64,000 nucleotides of DNA from Legionella brunensis (GCF_001467025.1 NZ_LNXV01000011.1:149104-213103); one strand, 5' to 3'; shown: positions 18,565-28,008, counted from the first letter of the stretch. Notes: generated from the sequence alone by a model not told the origin. Numbers and translations are program-made.

Positions 18565-19325
18565 TTTTTCTCCCTATAAAGCACTTTGGCTTCATTTTGC
18601 AGTTTATTCAGTAATTCCTCTACCGATGCTACCTTGATACCACCACTTCGAGACTCAGGTGCTGTTGTTGCCAGTATTTCGACATGCTCTTTCAAAGTAA
18701 GATTGAGATCATCGCACTCAATAATATCCAGAGGCTTGCGTTTCGCTTTCATAATATTAGGCAAGCTAGCATAACGTGGTTCGTTCAAACGCAAATCCGT
18801 ACTTACTATTGCGGGTAATTCCATTGCTAAAGTTTCTAACCCCCCATCAATCTCTCGCGTTACTTCGAGTACCTGGCCTTGAATTGTCAGTTTGGATGCA
18901 AACGTTCCCTGAGGCCAGTTAAGCAATGCTGCAAGCATTTGAGGAGTTTGATTATTATCACCATCAATGGATTGCTTACCCATTAAAATCAAATTAGGTT
19001 GTTCATCGCCAGCAACTTTTTGCAATATCTTGGCAATATTTAGACTACAGAAGTGTTTATCTGTCCGCACCAATATAGCCCTATCAGCACCGAGAGCAAG
19101 CGCATGCCGTAATGTTTCTTGGCTAGCGTCGGGACCAATAGTGACAGCAATGACTTCATTGGCGATATTTTTTTCCTTTAAACGAATTGCTTCTTCTATA
19201 GCAATTTCATCAAAAGGATTCATAGACATTTTAATATTTTGTGTTTCCACCCCAGTATTATCTGACTTAACCCGGATTTTAACGTAAGGGTCAATCGCTC
19301 GCTTCACTGCAACCAGAATTTTCAT
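18561..19325 (-). CDS. etfB: electron transfer flavoprotein beta subunit
   Basis: A 254-residue AMP-binding subunit beginning [20 protein letters not shown]. An open frame extends 20 codons upstream, but the ATG at 19325 is preceded by AGAGGA and aligns with the family N-terminus, so I use it. Conserved parts are [41 protein letters not shown] near 113 and [29 protein letters not shown] near 170. It is the first gene of etfBA. The gap to galU holds a hairpin that probably ends the upstream operon. Confidence 0.96.
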   Translation of the reverse strand: MKILVAVKRAIDPYVKIRVKSDNTGVETQNIKMSMNPFDEIAIEEAIRLKEKNIANEVIAVTIGPDASQETLRHALALGADRAILVRTDKHFCSLNIAKILQKVAGDEQPNLILMGKQSIDGDNNQTPQMLAALLNWPQGTFASKLTIQGQVLEVTREIDGGLETLAMELPAIVSTDLRLNEPRYASLPNIMKAKRKPLDIIECDDLNLTLKEHVEILATTAPESRSGGIKVASVEELLNKLQNEAKVLYREKK

Positions 19326-19420
19326 AGTTCCTCTCTGGAATATCAACCAGTCAGCATCTTGCCAGAGATGTTGACTTAAATTCAAGTTAGTTTTTATTAC
19401 TTTTTCCGTTTAAAGACCAG

Positions 19421-19441
19421 ACGCATCTAATTTAGATGCGT
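19421..19441 (-). terminator. probable terminator of the ugd-galU operon
   Basis: ACGCATCT and AGATGCGT pair over eight bases with a five-base loop, 22 bases after the galU stop in the direction of transcription and before etfB. Read on the minus strand the T-run is weak (CTGGTCTTT). Confidence 0.5.
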
Positions 19442-19462
19442 TTACCCCAGCCTCTATTTCGA

Positions 19463-20338
19463 CTATCTATCATCACTTAAAGTTCGTAGATATTCATTAA
19501 ATTCCTGCCCAATCTCAGGATGAATCAAACCCAACTCAACAGTTGCTTGCAAATAACCCAATTTTGAACCACAGTCATAGCGCTTTCCATGAAACTGATA
19601 AGCTTGAACTTTTTGCTCCGTTAATAATCCTCGAATACCATCCGTTAGCTGAATTTCACCGCGATAATCAGGCACCGTCTGCTTGAGGCAGGAAAAAATT
19701 GCGGGCGTAAAAATATAGCGACCTACTGCTGCAAGATTAGAAGGAGCCAGCTCTCTTTTGGGCTTCTCTATCATTGCAAGTATAGTTGAATAATTTTCCG
19801 CGGCATCTACTACTCGCACCACACCATATTGGGGAACATCATGCCAAGGCACAGGTTGAACTGCTAAAACAGACAAATGATCTCTTTTAAAATGCTCAGT
19901 CATAGCCGATAAGCATGGGAGTCTTGAATCATCAATCAAATCATCTGCTAATAAAACCGCAAACGGATCTTCGCCAATAACATGCTCTGCACATAAAACT
20001 GCATGACCAAGCCCTAATGGCTGATTTTGCCTAACATAAGTAAATTGGATACCTGGCGGTGAAACACCCTTTACAAGCTCGAGCAGTTTTTCTTTTCCTT
20101 GCTCTTCAAGACGTTTCTCTAGTTCGAAATGATTATCAAAATGATCTTCAATAGCTCGTTTGCTTGAACTTGTAATAAAAATCATATGATTAATTCCAGC
20201 GCGAACAGCTTCCTCAACGGCATATTGGATTAAAGGCTTATCAACAATAGGTAACATTTCCTTTGGATTAGCTTTCGTAGCTGGTAAGAAGCGCGACCCT
20301 ATACCTGCTACTGGGAAAACAGCTTTTTTTACTTGCAT
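19463..20338 (-). CDS. galU: UTP--glucose-1-phosphate uridylyltransferase
   Basis: A 291-residue cytosolic nucleotidyltransferase forming UDP-glucose from UTP and glucose-1-phosphate. Motifs visible: KKAVFPVAGIGSRFLPATKANPKEMLPIVDKPLIQY (nucleotide-binding loop), VLLADDLIDD near residue 127, and IEKPKRELAPSNLAAVGRYIF near 190. It follows ugd by only three bases; the product of GalU is the substrate of Ugd, so the pair makes UDP-glucuronate for envelope polysaccharides or LPS. Confidence 0.97.
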   Translation of the reverse strand: MQVKKAVFPVAGIGSRFLPATKANPKEMLPIVDKPLIQYAVEEAVRAGINHMIFITSSSKRAIEDHFDNHFELEKRLEEQGKEKLLELVKGVSPPGIQFTYVRQNQPLGLGHAVLCAEHVIGEDPFAVLLADDLIDDSRLPCLSAMTEHFKRDHLSVLAVQPVPWHDVPQYGVVRVVDAAENYSTILAMIEKPKRELAPSNLAAVGRYIFTPAIFSCLKQTVPDYRGEIQLTDGIRGLLTEQKVQAYQFHGKRYDCGSKLGYLQATVELGLIHPEIGQEFNEYLRTLSDDR

Positions 20339-20341
20339 CCT

Positions 20342-21697
20342 TTATCTACTCCTACTCGATGCACATCCAACCAATGGACGCCCCACAGAATAATAATATG
20401 CTAATCGTGCAGCTACTATCTTTGATAAATCAAAGCAATTGCGACCATCAATTAGAGGGGCATTGTCTAATTTGCTTTTTAATGCTTCTAAGCCAAAACT
20501 TTTAAATTCTTGCCATTCAGTCACAATAACTAATGCATCCAATCCTTCGTCGAGTACAGCCGCAGCCGAAGGACACCAGGTAATAGCCGAATCATCATTT
20601 AACAACTTTCGTGCTGCTGACATTGCTACGGGATCGAACACTTTAAGGTGAACATTAGACTCTAATAATGCTTTAATTGCCACAAGACTACTTGCTTCAC
20701 GCAAATCATCAGTTCCTGGCTTGAATGCCAATCCCCAAATACCAATCGTCAATCCACTAAGATGATGATTAAAATGCTTTGACAATTGTCTAAACACCCA
20801 ACTTTTTTGTGTCTCATTGACACTATCAATCGCTTGCAAAAGCGTGGTATCAATATCTATTGTTTTTGCAGTTTGCACCAAGGCACGAACATCTTTTGGG
20901 AAACAAGAGCCTCCATAGCCAATACCGGCCTGTAAAAAATGAGGCCCTATTCGATGATCAAGCCCAATACCCTGACGAATATCATCAATATTAGCATTCA
21001 GCTCTTCTGCAATTTGACTAATTTGATTGATAAAACTTATTTTACAGGCAAGCATGGCATTGGCTGAATATTTAGTAAGCTCCGCGGAACGTCGTCCCAT
21101 ACATAATAAAGGGATACCTTTTTCTACCAAAGATTGGTAGATGCTCTTCAGAATAGGTAAAGCTTTTTCTTCGCCACCAATAATGATTCTGTCAGCATTT
21201 AAGAAATCATAAACAGCAGTTCCCTCCCTCAAAAATTCAGGGTTAGAAACCACGTCCATGCTAATTTTTTTGCCCCATCGAGATAACTCCTTATCCACTT
21301 CAGCTTGAATGGCATCACCTGTTCCAACAGGAACAGTGGATTTGGTTACTAAAACTCCATCTTTACTTGCTTCTTGAGCCACCCGTGTTGCAACTTCAAA
21401 TACTTGCGATAAATCGGCACTACCATCGGCTTGGCTTGGAGTTCCTGTAGCAATAATATGGACATCAGCCATTTTAATAGCTTCAGTGAGATCATTAGTA
21501 AATTTAAGTCGTGTTGATTTTAGTTGCTCTTGCAGCAATTCCGGGAGCTGTTCTTCATAAATTGGACACTCTCCCTCTAGCAACATAGCAATTTTTTGCT
21601 TGTTAATATCTGCACAAATGACTTGATGTCCAAGTTTCGCCAAACAAACCGCAGAGACTAATCCTACATAGCCTGCACCATAAACAGAAATGATCAT
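20342..21697 (-). CDS. ugd: UDP-glucose 6-dehydrogenase
   Basis: A 451-residue NAD-dependent enzyme that oxidises UDP-glucose to UDP-glucuronate. The N-terminal Rossmann motif GAGYVGLVSAVCLAKLGH is at residues 6-23, ATGTPSQADGSADLS near 90, and the catalytic Cys lies in GIGYGGSCFPKDV near 258. The C-terminal UDP-binding domain (GLAFKPGTDDLREA) follows. First gene of ugd-galU. UDP-glucuronate can feed capsule, LPS or aminoarabinose pathways; the ArnT-like operon 5 kb away makes the last possibility worth noting, although no arnA or arnB is seen here. Confidence 0.97.
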   Translation of the reverse strand: MIISVYGAGYVGLVSAVCLAKLGHQVICADINKQKIAMLLEGECPIYEEQLPELLQEQLKSTRLKFTNDLTEAIKMADVHIIATGTPSQADGSADLSQVFEVATRVAQEASKDGVLVTKSTVPVGTGDAIQAEVDKELSRWGKKISMDVVSNPEFLREGTAVYDFLNADRIIIGGEEKALPILKSIYQSLVEKGIPLLCMGRRSAELTKYSANAMLACKISFINQISQIAEELNANIDDIRQGIGLDHRIGPHFLQAGIGYGGSCFPKDVRALVQTAKTIDIDTTLLQAIDSVNETQKSWVFRQLSKHFNHHLSGLTIGIWGLAFKPGTDDLREASSLVAIKALLESNVHLKVFDPVAMSAARKLLNDDSAITWCPSAAAVLDEGLDALVIVTEWQEFKSFGLEALKSKLDNAPLIDGRNCFDLSKIVAARLAYYYSVGRPLVGCASSRSR

Positions 21698-21754
21698 TGT
21701 TGTCTCAAGAAATTAAATACCCTGTATTATCCTAAAAAACACGGTAGCATTCTA

Positions 21755-23008
21755 CTATGAGCTGCAAATAGTAAGCTGTTTTTGCTCCTCAGATGAATTA
21801 GGATTATGAATCAGCCGTAATGTTGTTTGCGCAACCTCAATTGCTTTATGAGTGCCACTCCCCTTGACATTAATCAACTTATTATCAACAAGACTTTTTA
21901 TAATTTTTTCAGCCTCTTCAAGTTTAGTAGTCACATCAAGGTCACGTTTATCCAATCGACGTAGTGCACGTAACGCTTCTTTAATAGCGGCATTTTTTTG
22001 ACTTCCTAGACGCCATCCAGACAGCCATTGACTATCCAATTGTTTTGACTTTAACTCAAGACTCATTGCAATCACTTTTAATTCAAATGTTTTGAAGCGA
22101 ATGCCACCAAATAAATCTTGAGGAGCTAGTATCAGAGCTTTATTCTCAGTAGTTGTCTTGGTACTTGGTTGAGAGACTGTCAGTAATCTGTAAATGCCAT
22201 CTCCAGCATCAATGCTTAAATTAATAGCTCCTTGCACCATAAAAATATTTAGTTCCGTAAGACGAGCAATAAGTGCAGTCACTGCATTAAAAATCGTAGT
22301 ACCAAATACCCGCATCATGTGCCCCACAGTTTGACAACGTGTTGAGGAAGATTGTTCAAGCCATTGACCGCCACGGGATAAAGTAAACGTTACAGCATAA
22401 AGCAACGCTAATTCTTCCAGAAAGAAGCTAACACAATAACCTGTCGTTAAATAAGGCATCAATTGAGTAATTCTTTGTGCCCAAACAATAGATATATTGT
22501 CATTGATTTGATTATTGTAACCTTCAGCTGAAGTTAGCATTACCAGAACACTTTCCAATAATGCTCGTTGAGTATGAGTTGTTGCCAGTTCTATATCTCT
22601 TTTCACACGTGCTATTAAAGCTTCCATGGTCAAAATATTTTGAAAATGAAAATCTGGATCTTCTGGTGTTGTTAATTTTTTTTCACATAGTTTAACTAGG
22701 TGGAAACAAGTACCTTGCTCAGTTATTCCTGAGCTCAGTGTGTATTGCAACCATTTGCTTTCAGGAGTACTTACAGGGTATTTATCGGGATGAAATAGCA
22801 ACTGTAATTTTTTAGTGTGAGGATTTATCGCCTCAGGCGTTAATCCATCTTGCGAAAGGTATTGGCAAATTAATGCAATTAAGCTTGCTTCGATTTTTTG
22901 CTTGTCCTCCAGTGTGATGTTTTTTTTATCTTTATAGATAAAATTTTCTTGCTCAAAATCGGCATATTGTCCAATTAGTTCCTTTAAGTGCATATCAAAA
23001 TCCATCAT
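21755..23008 (-). CDS. J-domain-like orphan protein, possible effector
   Basis: A 417-residue protein with a J-domain-like segment: INPHTKKLQLLFHPDKYP (residues 61-78) matches helix II and the HPD loop of DnaJ-type co-chaperones, with HPDK at 73-76, and CFHLVKLCEKKL after it could be helix III. Full J-domains start near the N-terminus with helix I; here the preceding 50 residues are helical but not diagnostic. The middle has one or two hydrophobic stretches (about 200-225). The C-terminus is SSEEQKQLTICSS, with a short acidic cluster. It is a single gene between ugd and a divergent glycosyltransferase. Possible recruitment of an Hsp70 by a secreted protein is inference only. Confidence 0.75.
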   Translation of the reverse strand: MMDFDMHLKELIGQYADFEQENFIYKDKKNITLEDKQKIEASLIALICQYLSQDGLTPEAINPHTKKLQLLFHPDKYPVSTPESKWLQYTLSSGITEQGTCFHLVKLCEKKLTTPEDPDFHFQNILTMEALIARVKRDIELATTHTQRALLESVLVMLTSAEGYNNQINDNISIVWAQRITQLMPYLTTGYCVSFFLEELALLYAVTFTLSRGGQWLEQSSSTRCQTVGHMMRVFGTTIFNAVTALIARLTELNIFMVQGAINLSIDAGDGIYRLLTVSQPSTKTTTENKALILAPQDLFGGIRFKTFELKVIAMSLELKSKQLDSQWLSGWRLGSQKNAAIKEALRALRRLDKRDLDVTTKLEEAEKIIKSLVDNKLINVKGSGTHKAIEVAQTTLRLIHNPNSSEEQKQLTICSS

Positions 23009-23203
23009 GTGCTCCCTGCTTATGATCCCTTATCACTACAGCTTAAAATAGACTACAAAAAAATCCAACAACAAACTTTAAAATTTCTCAAATTGATGAA
23101 AAATTGCCGACATAAAACTAGAAGACGAAACGCTAATACAGTAGATTATCCCTACTTTTTCTAGGATAATACCACCCCTATCTATCCGTGTATTGTAGCC
23201 AAT

Positions 23204-24676
23204 ATGGATATTCAAATAAAAAAAGAGGGATATTGGTCTGAGCATCCAGCAGTCAGTTTATTAGTTGTCGCTGTGATTATTTTTTTAATTAGGATTTTCT
23301 TACGTGATCAGGTTCTCTTATTGGATGAAGCAGAGCAGGTCATCGTTGCTCAAAAATTACTGCCTGGTTATCCAGCTCAACCGCCTCTTTATACCTGGCT
23401 GCAATATTTCTTTTTTGAACTTTTTGGTATTAATTTATTTAGTTTGGCACTCTTAAAAAGCCTTCTTATATTTGGCTGCCTCTACTTTTATTACTTAATT
23501 TGCCGCATTCATTGTGAAAATAATGTGTTAGCTTGGTGTGCAGTAATATCTTGGGCTCTTATTCCACCTATTGGTCTGGATCTCATAAAAGATAATACCC
23601 ACTCCATACTTGTATTATTCGCAGCTTGTCTGACTTGGTATTGGCTAATAGTGGCTGAACATTGGTCAAAATTGCTTTGGTATTGTTGCTTTGGCGGAAT
23701 TCTAGGGATAGGTTTACTCTCAAAATTTAACTACTTACTATTTCTTTCAATCCTATTTCTTAGTTCACTGACAATCCCAGAGTTTCGTAGGCAATTTCTT
23801 AGTCCTTATATAATTCTGAGCTTAGTAATAATGGCCATTATTACTAGTCCTTTTTTTAGCTGGCTTTTAATAAATCAAAATCTAGGACTTTCAAGCCTGC
23901 ATAAACTAAACACCGCTACCTCCTTTTTTTTGGAAGGGCCTCTTCGTTTAGCGACAGTAACTCTTCTATTTGTAGCACCTGTCCTCGTGGTTTTGATTCT
24001 TCTTTTCCCAAGAGCGAAAAATCGAAACTCTCAGCATAAAAAGACAAATAAGTTACTCTTTCGTTATCATGCTTTTAGCCTACCCACGTTAGCAGTTATT
24101 ATTTTAATTGCAGACTTTCATAATTTTAGAGGCCGTTGGCTTGTTCCTATTTTATTTTTGTGCCCCGTTTTCTATTTAAGTCAATTAAAATATGGAGTCA
24201 AATTAAAAAGCAGAGTGATTTCACTAGTGAGTCTTTGCGCGATAACCCAGTTTATTTTTTTTGCTATACTCATCTACAATAGCTACTCCAAACACACAAA
24301 ACAAAAACAGTTCCCATTAAACCAGATCATAGAATTGGCCAAAGCGAATTCAGCTCAAGTAGATTATATTGTTTCCGATTCTTATTGGCTTTTAGGTAAT
24401 CTTGCCATCGCTCTTCCCACAAAAAATATCTGGATGATACGGCCTTCTGAACTACTCTTGCCGAAAGGCAGATCTTTAATTTTATGGAAAGGTACACAGC
24501 TCCCTTTTTGGGTTGAGTTGTTTACTAACACTTATTATGTAACCGAATTGAATCTTCTTCTGAATGTTGAAACCAAAGCAGCAGTGGGTGGCCAAGCCTT
24601 TGCTTACCGGCCCAGCGTTGAACTCACTCCAACTGGATTTTTGTATACAACATCGGAGATAAGAGGCTTAAGATAA
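23204..24676 (+). CDS. GT39 (PMT_2/ArnT-like) membrane glycosyltransferase
   Basis: A 490-residue inner-membrane protein with about 10-11 hydrophobic segments and a C-terminal periplasmic part. The first periplasmic loop has LLDEAEQVIVAQKLLPGYPAQPPLYTWLQ (from residue 38), the acidic catalytic-loop pattern of dolichyl-phosphate-mannose-type transferases that move a sugar from a polyprenyl phosphate to lipid A, LPS core or protein. It converges on, and overlaps by nine bases, the LAB_N gene of an operon containing a second ArnT-like enzyme. The acceptor cannot be told from sequence. Confidence 0.85.
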   Translation: MDIQIKKEGYWSEHPAVSLLVVAVIIFLIRIFLRDQVLLLDEAEQVIVAQKLLPGYPAQPPLYTWLQYFFFELFGINLFSLALLKSLLIFGCLYFYYLICRIHCENNVLAWCAVISWALIPPIGLDLIKDNTHSILVLFAACLTWYWLIVAEHWSKLLWYCCFGGILGIGLLSKFNYLLFLSILFLSSLTIPEFRRQFLSPYIILSLVIMAIITSPFFSWLLINQNLGLSSLHKLNTATSFFLEGPLRLATVTLLFVAPVLVVLILLFPRAKNRNSQHKKTNKLLFRYHAFSLPTLAVIILIADFHNFRGRWLVPILFLCPVFYLSQLKYGVKLKSRVISLVSLCAITQFIFFAILIYNSYSKHTKQKQFPLNQIIELAKANSAQVDYIVSDSYWLLGNLAIALPTKNIWMIRPSELLLPKGRSLILWKGTQLPFWVELFTNTYYVTELNLLLNVETKAAVGGQAFAYRPSVELTPTGFLYTTSEIRGLR

Positions 24677-24976
24677 GCCCCCCTCACTAGTACGATTTAA
24701 TTTTCCAACACGAGAGGCTCTCTCGCGTTGGATTAGATATAGATTACGGGCGTAAATAAAAACTCCGGTAGATTGTCCCAAGATAAATACAGGATCTTGC
24801 TTATAAATTGAATAGATTAAAAGCGTTAATCCGCCAAGTAGGCTTAAGTACCAAAAAGCCACTGGAATGATACTTTTTTTCTCTTTTTCACTGACTAACC
24901 ACTGTACTATGAAACGAGCAGAGAAAATTCCTTGCCCAACCAAGCCAAGAGCAAGCCAAAGATACTCAGTGTTCAT
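24668..24976 (-). CDS. LAB_N (lipid A biosynthesis N-terminal domain) membrane protein
   Basis: A 102-residue protein with three hydrophobic segments, matching the LAB_N domain: LVGQGIFSARFIVQWLVSEKEKKSIIPVAFWYLSLLGGLTLLIYSIYKQDPVFILGQ in pieces along the chain. The family is associated with lipid A or envelope-lipid glycosylation, usually beside a GT2 and an ArnT-like gene, exactly as here; its role is probably lipid-linked sugar handling. The ATG at 24976 is preceded by GGAGG, so a seven-codon longer GTG start is less likely. The start lies inside the 3' end of the GT2 gene (11-base overlap). Confidence 0.85.
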   Translation of the reverse strand: MNTEYLWLALGLVGQGIFSARFIVQWLVSEKEKKSIIPVAFWYLSLLGGLTLLIYSIYKQDPVFILGQSTGVFIYARNLYLIQRERASRVGKLNRTSEGGLS

Positions 24977-25700
24977 ATTTAGAAACCTCCGGTGCACAAG
25001 GACGTTTTAGTAGCCAACGCACACCAATTAAATCATGGATACCTACAAATAATCGATTCATCACACCATATTTAGAAACGCCATGCCAACGAGGACGATG
25101 ATTAACCGGAAAGTTTACCAACGTAAATCCTGCTCTTTTAAATAAAGCAGGTAAAAAACGATGTAAATGATTAAAATGCGGCAAAGCTAAAAAAGCATCG
25201 CGAGGAAATAATTTTAAACTGCAGCCTGTATCAGGACAATCGTCATTAAGTAATCGTTGGCGAATACCGTTGCCAATACGCGAAGAAAGTCGTCGCAAGG
25301 TATTATCATCCCTTTTTTTACGAATTCCTAATACCACTGTTTGAGGGTCTCTACATTGCTCAAAAAGACGAGGAATATCATTGGGATCATTTTGACCATC
25401 TCCATCCAAAGTGATGAGCATGGAGTACTGCGCTGCTCTGGCACCGCTAACCAAACCTGCACTCTGGCCAAAGTTTTTTTTGTGATACACAACACGCAAA
25501 TTACTATAGCTTTGCGACAGTAATTTTAGCCGCTCCGTAGTTCCATCAGTACTACCATCATCGACGAAAATGACTTCATAAATAAAGCGTTCATTGGGAA
25601 GAGCCGCTACAATTTCTTTATAGAGTCCTTCAACGTTATCGACTTCATTGTAAACAGGTATAATTATAGATACATCTTGCTGTTGCTTGTTTGCGAACAT
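24966..25700 (-). CDS. family 2 glycosyltransferase, polyprenyl-phosphate sugar synthase type
   Basis: A 244-residue GT-A enzyme: VSIIIPVYNEVDNV at the N-terminus, VIFVDDGSTDGTTERL near residue 42, LDGDGQNDPNDIPRL (DxD-type) near 93, and SCLKLFPRDAF-like region with CPDTGCSLKL near 155. This is the DPM1/ArnC-like subfamily that loads a sugar from a nucleotide donor onto undecaprenyl phosphate. Unlike ArnC it lacks the two C-terminal transmembrane helices, so the adjacent LAB_N protein may supply the membrane part. The upstream TTG start is possible; I use the ATG at 25700. It is third in the ArnT-PAP2-GT2-LAB_N operon. Confidence 0.9.
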   Translation of the reverse strand: MFANKQQQDVSIIIPVYNEVDNVEGLYKEIVAALPNERFIYEVIFVDDGSTDGTTERLKLLSQSYSNLRVVYHKKNFGQSAGLVSGARAAQYSMLITLDGDGQNDPNDIPRLFEQCRDPQTVVLGIRKKRDDNTLRRLSSRIGNGIRQRLLNDDCPDTGCSLKLFPRDAFLALPHFNHLHRFLPALFKRAGFTLVNFPVNHRPRWHGVSKYGVMNRLFVGIHDLIGVRWLLKRPCAPEVSKYEH

Positions 25701-25732
25701 TACTTCATCCAAAGTAAATCAAAATTTTTGTA

Positions 25733-26383
25733 TTATACTGCATGTACCCAGGCAGGTGCCAGCCAAGATTTGCGACGTAAAAAACAAAGCAAAATACCTA
25801 TTTCCAGTAGGGATAAGTATCCTGCAACTAATACATCACTCAAATAATGATGGGTTAACAACACTCGAGACATTGCTACAGTAATCCCAGTTAAGAGCAA
25901 TGCATAGCAGTAGCGTGGGAATACAATACTTAATCCAAATACTACACTCATGATGGTAGTTGTATGACCTGACGGAAAAGACCAAAATGGTGCATGGAAC
26001 TGTAAACCATAAAAACCGTACAGATCATTATGTATCCATAAATTGGGGCGCGCACGTCCAAATAATACTTTTAAAAATACACAGATAGCATTAGGTATAA
26101 CAACACACATAAAGAGGAACCATGCGCGTGCTTCCCATTCACGATTAGTACGAATATAACGAAAGAAAACTGCCAAAATAAAAAACAGGGACATATAGAG
26201 AACACCTAATCCTAATTTGGTAATCCAACCTATTAAAGCCAGGTGCTTTCTCACATCAAAATTATAAAAATATTCAGCGATTGGTTTGTCAAAATATAAA
26301 AAAGACAAAACTATCAAACCAACATAACCTATCATTACACCAGGCTTGGTCATAATTGCCAGTAAGCGATCAAATGGCGACAT
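25733..26383 (-). CDS. PAP2-family lipid phosphatase
   Basis: A 216-residue protein with six hydrophobic segments. All three PAP2 motifs are visible: KVLFGRARP (near residue 114), PSGHTTTIMS (near 144) and SRVLLTHHYLSDVLVA (near 184). Enzymes of this kind remove phosphate from lipid A (LpxE/LpxF) or from undecaprenyl pyrophosphate. Sitting between an ArnT-like and a GT2 gene, a role in lipid A dephosphorylation or in recycling the lipid carrier is plausible. Its ATG overlaps the preceding stop as TAATG, and the SD AAGGAG is inside the end of the ArnT-like gene. Confidence 0.9.
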   Translation of the reverse strand: MSPFDRLLAIMTKPGVMIGYVGLIVLSFLYFDKPIAEYFYNFDVRKHLALIGWITKLGLGVLYMSLFFILAVFFRYIRTNREWEARAWFLFMCVVIPNAICVFLKVLFGRARPNLWIHNDLYGFYGLQFHAPFWSFPSGHTTTIMSVVFGLSIVFPRYCYALLLTGITVAMSRVLLTHHYLSDVLVAGYLSLLEIGILLCFLRRKSWLAPAWVHAV

Positions 26384-28008
26384 TAGTGTTTCTCCTTTTG
26401 TTGCGTTACAAGAACAAGCTCAAGCCAACGCCCCTTAGTGTAATTATATCCTGTAGTCTGAGCTTTAATAGATAATTGAAGTCCATCTCTTTTCCATGAG
26501 TCTAAAATAGTAGGGTTAATTAGGGCTAAACGTGTAGCATCGTTTTTTACTGCTTCTTCAGCACTAGTGCTGTCAAGAAACTTCACCAATTTAGTATTAA
26601 AATTAAACACTAAACTTGGCTCTTCAAATCCTACTACCAACAGGGGTTTTTTGTCTGATATTTCATTTTTTTCGATTAACTTCGTCACGTTATATGTCAG
26701 CCACAACGGCTCCATTTGCGGCAATAGTTTTGAAAAAATTAAAGGATAGGCGAATAGAGCGGTAACAAGAACAGCAATGCTTGCCCGCTGATAAGCTCCA
26801 TGCCATGAAAAATAGACGCAGACAACCGTCATCATCGCTATCCCACCCAAAAGTATAAAGCTAATAGCAGGGATTTGTTGAGATACTAAGTAAGGAAGAA
26901 CAACTAGGCCACAAGCCAAACCAATTGATAAAATTCCCCACATTATTTGCAAAAAATGCACCCATTTCCCAGGAGTCTTGGCTGGTTTATTATTTACAAT
27001 AGCTAAAGCACAAAGCAAAGCAATTACCGGAAAGGTCGGCAAAATATACTGGGGTAGCTTCGTGGGCATAATCTCAAAAAACAGCCACGTTGGTAAAAGC
27101 CAGGCCAATAAAAATTTAACGATTTTCTCATGCCGATGACAATAGGCGTAAACGCCTCCAAGCCATAAAAATAAAGACGCAGGCCAAAAAGTTAATGGTA
27201 AAATCAAAAGATGAAATAATGGCGGTTTGCCATGAGACTCATGTCCACCTTGTAATTTCGGCAATAAATCCTTATGCAACATCTTCATGAGATAATTACT
27301 GTTCTCTGCCTCATTAACCATAAATAGCCAGGCTAATGTCAGTACTATAAAAAGTAATAACCCACGATAAACCCGTAAACCACGAAGCCAATCCATTCGC
27401 CGCTCTAGAGTACAAAGCGCAATAATTGTTAAAGCACCTACTAAGGGAGTCACTCCTTTTAATACCATTCCATAAGCCATTGCAAACCAAAAGCATAATG
27501 CCCATCCCCAATGCACCTTTTGGTTCGTAGTCCCCCTTTCATAGCAATACCATAAAGCACCCTGCATTAGTAAAACAGAGAACAATAAAGAGGCGTCTAT
27601 CACAGCCATGTGTGTTTCAATAATGAGCAACAATGAGGTTGCAAATAATGCTGAAGCCAATAAGGCTGCACGTCGACCAACAAAATTCCGAGTAAAAAAA
27701 TAAAGCAATAAAACTGAAAACAAGCCCCCTAAAATAGAGGGAACGCGGTATGGCCAAATTTGAGAGGTCTCAGAATTACTGAATAAATTAACACTCGCAG
27801 CTTGCAACCAATTAATGCCCGGTGGTTTTTGAAAACGTGTTTTTTCTTGAAAACGAATTTGAAAATACTGACCAGTTTGAAGCATTTGTCGGCTTGCTTG
27901 CGCAAAATGAGCTTCATCTCGATCGATGACTGGCAATTTCATGATGCCAGGAAGAAAGAGTAGTAATGAAAAAAAAGCCAACATTAAAGAATGCTGTAAT
28001 TTATACAA
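26383..28008 (-). CDS. ArnT-like GT39 glycosyltransferase
   Basis: A 541-residue inner-membrane protein with about 12 hydrophobic segments and a C-terminal periplasmic domain. The diagnostic first loop VIDRDEAHFAQASRQMLQTGQYFQIRFQEKTRFQKPPGINWLQ (residues 28 onward, in parts) contains RDEAHFAQ and the KPPG motif of ArnT and FlmK, enzymes that transfer a sugar from undecaprenyl phosphate to lipid A phosphate. It is the first gene of a four-gene operon. The assigned start is a TTG; an ATG eight codons later (27984) is an alternative. Aminoarabinose itself is doubtful because no arn synthesis genes are nearby. Confidence 0.9.
   Translation of the reverse strand: MYKLQHSLMLAFFSLLLFLPGIMKLPVIDRDEAHFAQASRQMLQTGQYFQIRFQEKTRFQKPPGINWLQAASVNLFSNSETSQIWPYRVPSILGGLFSVLLLYFFTRNFVGRRAALLASALFATSLLLIIETHMAVIDASLLFSVLLMQGALWYCYERGTTNQKVHWGWALCFWFAMAYGMVLKGVTPLVGALTIIALCTLERRMDWLRGLRVYRGLLLFIVLTLAWLFMVNEAENSNYLMKMLHKDLLPKLQGGHESHGKPPLFHLLILPLTFWPASLFLWLGGVYAYCHRHEKIVKFLLAWLLPTWLFFEIMPTKLPQYILPTFPVIALLCALAIVNNKPAKTPGKWVHFLQIMWGILSIGLACGLVVLPYLVSQQIPAISFILLGGIAMMTVVCVYFSWHGAYQRASIAVLVTALFAYPLIFSKLLPQMEPLWLTYNVTKLIEKNEISDKKPLLVVGFEEPSLVFNFNTKLVKFLDSTSAEEAVKNDATRLALINPTILDSWKRDGLQLSIKAQTTGYNYTKGRWLELVLVTQQKEKH

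Noticed and set aside
23146-23180. Inverted repeat ATTATCC/GGATAAT between the J-domain-like gene and the GT39 gene
   Set aside because: Seven-base arms in AT-rich DNA are common by chance; no further support for an operator.
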